NCBI GenBank assembly: GCA_903879995.1
Contig: CAIRNW010000167.1
Span: 1 to 6,886, forward strand
Reading direction: 5' to 3'
Source of the DNA: an uncultured Bacteroidota bacterium
Lineage (GTDB): Bacteria; Bacteroidota; Bacteroidia; Chitinophagales; Chitinophagaceae
Length of the DNA stretch: 6,886 nucleotides
Shown: positions 5,483 to 6,886 of the stretch, in pieces
Position numbering within the stretch: the stretch's first letter is position 1
How the letters are laid out: every line of letters begins with the position of its first letter
The notes under the pieces: model-generated
Seen by the model: the letters and a program-made list of their open reading frames with translations, nothing else
Databases searched by the model: none
What the model was told of the DNA's origin: nothing
Position numbers and translations under genes: made by a program

Positions 5483-6481
5483 TTATAGTCCGGCAAGTTT
5501 ACTTATTTCTAACATCCTATCAATTGGCTTTTTTGCAGCAAGCCGAATAGACTCGTCCATCACCAATTCAGGTTTTTCTTTAAGTAAACAGGTGTAAATT
5601 TTTTCAAGTGTATTTCGCTTCATGTGAGGACAGTCATTACATGCACAATTATTATTGGGAGGGGCGGGGATAAAAGTTTTTTGGGGCGAACTTTTTACCA
5701 TTTGGTGTAATATTCCTGCTTCTGTTGCCACGATATACGCCTCAGAAGAGTCTGATTGAGAAAAGCGCAATAACTCGGTGGTTGAACCTACCATATCTGC
5801 GATGCGCAAAATTGATTCTTCACATTCGGGATGCGCAATGAGTTTTGCTGCTGGGTATCGGGTTTTTAATTTTACTATTTTTTCTAAACTAAAAATTTCA
5901 TGCACCATACAGGCGCCGTTCCAAAGCACCATAGAGCGTCCTGTTTTTTTATTTATGTAGGCTCCTAAATTTTTATCGGGTGCAAATATGAGTAGTTGTT
6001 CTTTAGGAAAGCTCTCTACAATTTTTTGTGCATTAGAGCTTGTGCAAATTACATCACTGAGTGCTTTTATTTCGGCACTACAGTTGATATAACTTACAAC
6101 AAGATGATCAGGATATTTTTCTTTAAACTTTTTAAATAATTCAGGAGGACAACTATCACTTAATGAACACCCCGCTTTTAAATCAGGTAATAAAACTTTG
6201 CGGGTGGGATTTAAAATTTTTGCAGTTTCTGCCATAAAATGAACGCCGGCAAAAACTATAATGGCTGCATTTGTTTTCTCTGCCTCTCTTGCTAATCCTA
6301 AACTATCTCCAATATAATCGGCTATATCTTGAATATCCGCATCCTGGTAATAGTGCGCTAGAATAATTGCATTTTTTTCCTTCTTTAGTTTTTCTATTTC
6401 TTGAAACAAATCCAGGGATGGATCTATTTGAATATCGAGATAACCCTTTTCAATTAATTCAATTTCTTCGGCGTGATTCAT
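5483..6481 (-). CDS. nadA: Quinolinate synthase NadA
   Basis: NadA condenses iminoaspartate (from NadB) with dihydroxyacetone phosphate to quinolinate, the precursor for de novo NAD synthesis, using an oxygen-sensitive [4Fe-4S] cluster. The frame is open to 6529, but that start would add a hydrophobic extension unsuited to a cytosolic enzyme and overlap the promoter, so the ATG at 6481 is preferred (332 residues, normal for the family). Motifs: H-Y-Y-Q (43-46), V-H-F-M-A-E-T (80-86), K-A-G-C-S-L (102-107, Cys105), W-N-G-A-C-M-V-H-E (187-195, Cys191), H-P-E-C (217-220) and [10 protein letters not shown] (279-288, Cys284 as third cluster ligand). The three ligand cysteines and the substrate histidines are all present. 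nadB and nadC are not in the window; corA follows after 11 bases, with no Shine-Dalgarno in that gap. Confidence 0.96.
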   Translation of the reverse strand: MNHAEEIELIEKGYLDIQIDPSLDLFQEIEKLKKEKNAIILAHYYQDADIQDIADYIGDSLGLAREAEKTNAAIIVFAGVHFMAETAKILNPTRKVLLPDLKAGCSLSDSCPPELFKKFKEKYPDHLVVSYINCSAEIKALSDVICTSSNAQKIVESFPKEQLLIFAPDKNLGAYINKKTGRSMVLWNGACMVHEIFSLEKIVKLKTRYPAAKLIAHPECEESILRIADMVGSTTELLRFSQSDSSEAYIVATEAGILHQMVKSSPQKTFIPAPPNNNCACNDCPHMKRNTLEKIYTCLLKEKPELVMDESIRLAAKKPIDRMLEISKLAGL

Positions 6482-6498
6482 TCTTTGATGGTTGATTA

Positions 6499-6530
6499 CA
6501 AAAATCAACACAAAAAAAATATAAATCAAA
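6499..6530 (-). promoter_or_regulatory. Probable nadA(-corA) promoter
   Basis: On the minus strand TTTG (complement of 6527-6530) is followed after 20 bases by GATTTTTG (complement of 6499-6506), one mismatch from the Bacteroidota -7 element TAnnTTTG. The spacing fits the usual range. The -7 element ends 17 bases before the preferred nadA start, implying a very short leader without a Shine-Dalgarno. This also argues against the longer nadA frame, whose first codons would lie inside the promoter. Confidence 0.4.
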
Positions 6531-6878
6531 TCAATAAAAAATGATCTATTGCGCTTTATAGTATTATATAATATTCTATTTATTTATAAATTCTTTATTA
6601 CTATTATGGCTGTGGAAATGTGAATTAAACCAATATGGTTAAATAAAAAACAAAGGTTATTAGTAAAAAAACAACAGGATTACTTTTTTTAATCTGATAA
6701 TCAGTGTTTTATTTTTTTTAACCGCGTAGAATATTTTTAATTATTAAATTTTACTAATCTTTTTGGTGTTGATTTTTAGTGAATAGTTTCTTATTTATCA
6801 ACCCTCTAATTTGTTTTTACCTGACCAACCTAAGAAATTAACCGTCTTTATAGAATTCTTTTAACGTTCCACAGTTGG

Positions 6879-6886
6879 TTATTCAC
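6879..6886 (+). other. Candidate DnaA box, cut by the window edge
   Basis: TTATTCAC matches the first eight positions of the DnaA-box consensus TTATNCACA; the ninth base lies outside the window. Six bases upstream, TCCACA (6868-6873) matches the core of TTATCCACA in the same orientation. An 8/9 match to the reverse consensus TGTGNATAA is TGTGAATTA at 6619-6627. Individually such matches are common in A+T-rich DNA, so the claim rests on clustering. Confidence 0.3.

Larger units (their letters stand above)
6482..6886. other. A+T-rich gene-free region at the right end
   Basis: These 405 bases hold no credible gene. Forward ATGs (for example 6606) stop within a few codons, and no CAT was found beyond the nadA start, so there is no ATG-started leftward frame. 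Long A and T runs dominate. Notable items are the perfect palindrome TATTATATAATA (6562-6573), the dyad CTGAT-A-ATCAG (6694-6704) and several DnaA-box-like sequences. The left end carries the nadA promoter. The rest could be the upstream region of a rightward gene beyond the edge, or part of a replication origin. Confidence 0.6.

Noticed and set aside
6482..6529. Longer NadA start with a hydrophobic leader
   Set aside because: NadA is cytosolic, the extension is low-complexity and A+T-rich, and it overlaps the probable nadA promoter.
1..6886. Insertion sequence, CRISPR array, prophage or defence system
   Set aside because: No transposase, integrase, spaced direct repeats, target duplications or defence-family motifs could be found; all substantial genes have ordinary assignments.

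Overview
This window looks like chromosomal DNA from a member of the Bacteroidota, most likely near the Chitinophagaceae; the family is an inference from overall protein style. The supporting signs are signal peptides ending in Ala-Gln or Gly-Gln, almost no Shine-Dalgarno sequences, promoter-like TTTG/TAnnTTTG elements, and small exported DUF2846, TPR and beta-barrel proteins. No transposase, integrase, CRISPR array, tRNA or rRNA is visible, so this reads as ordinary core/accessory chromosome rather than a mobile island.

Layout, left to right. The window opens with the 5' end of a minus-strand lipoprotein of the S9 (prolyl oligopeptidase/oligopeptidase B) peptidase family. It is divergent, across 84 bases, from a plus-strand secreted GH33 sialidase. 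The sialidase stop overlaps the start of a small tandem-CDGSH iron-sulfur protein, and a secreted DUF2846-type protein follows. A strong bidirectional terminator (2231-2258) separates this rightward set from two leftward genes that converge on it: a periplasmic TPR protein and, downstream of it, a small outer-membrane beta-barrel protein. A 300-base gene-free stretch with two competing hairpins leads into a plus-strand SRAP (HMCES/YedK) DNA-protein crosslink enzyme, whose true start is probably 3639, placing the catalytic cysteine at residue 2. It converges, with 3 bases between stop codons, on a leftward pair: nadA (quinolinate synthase) followed after 11 bases by corA (Mg2+/Co2+ channel). 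The last 405 bases are gene-free and very A+T-rich. They hold a probable nadA promoter and, toward the right edge, several DnaA-box-like sequences.

Functional reading. The left half is mostly cell-envelope and secreted functions: peptide and sialoglycan breakdown, plus exported proteins of unknown role. The right half is cytosolic or inner-membrane housekeeping: abasic-site protection, NAD synthesis and divalent cation uptake. No single multi-gene novel system is evident. The items most worth a second look are the variant SRAP protein and its start, the coupled sialidase/CDGSH pair, and the A+T-rich right end as a possible replication-origin-like region.
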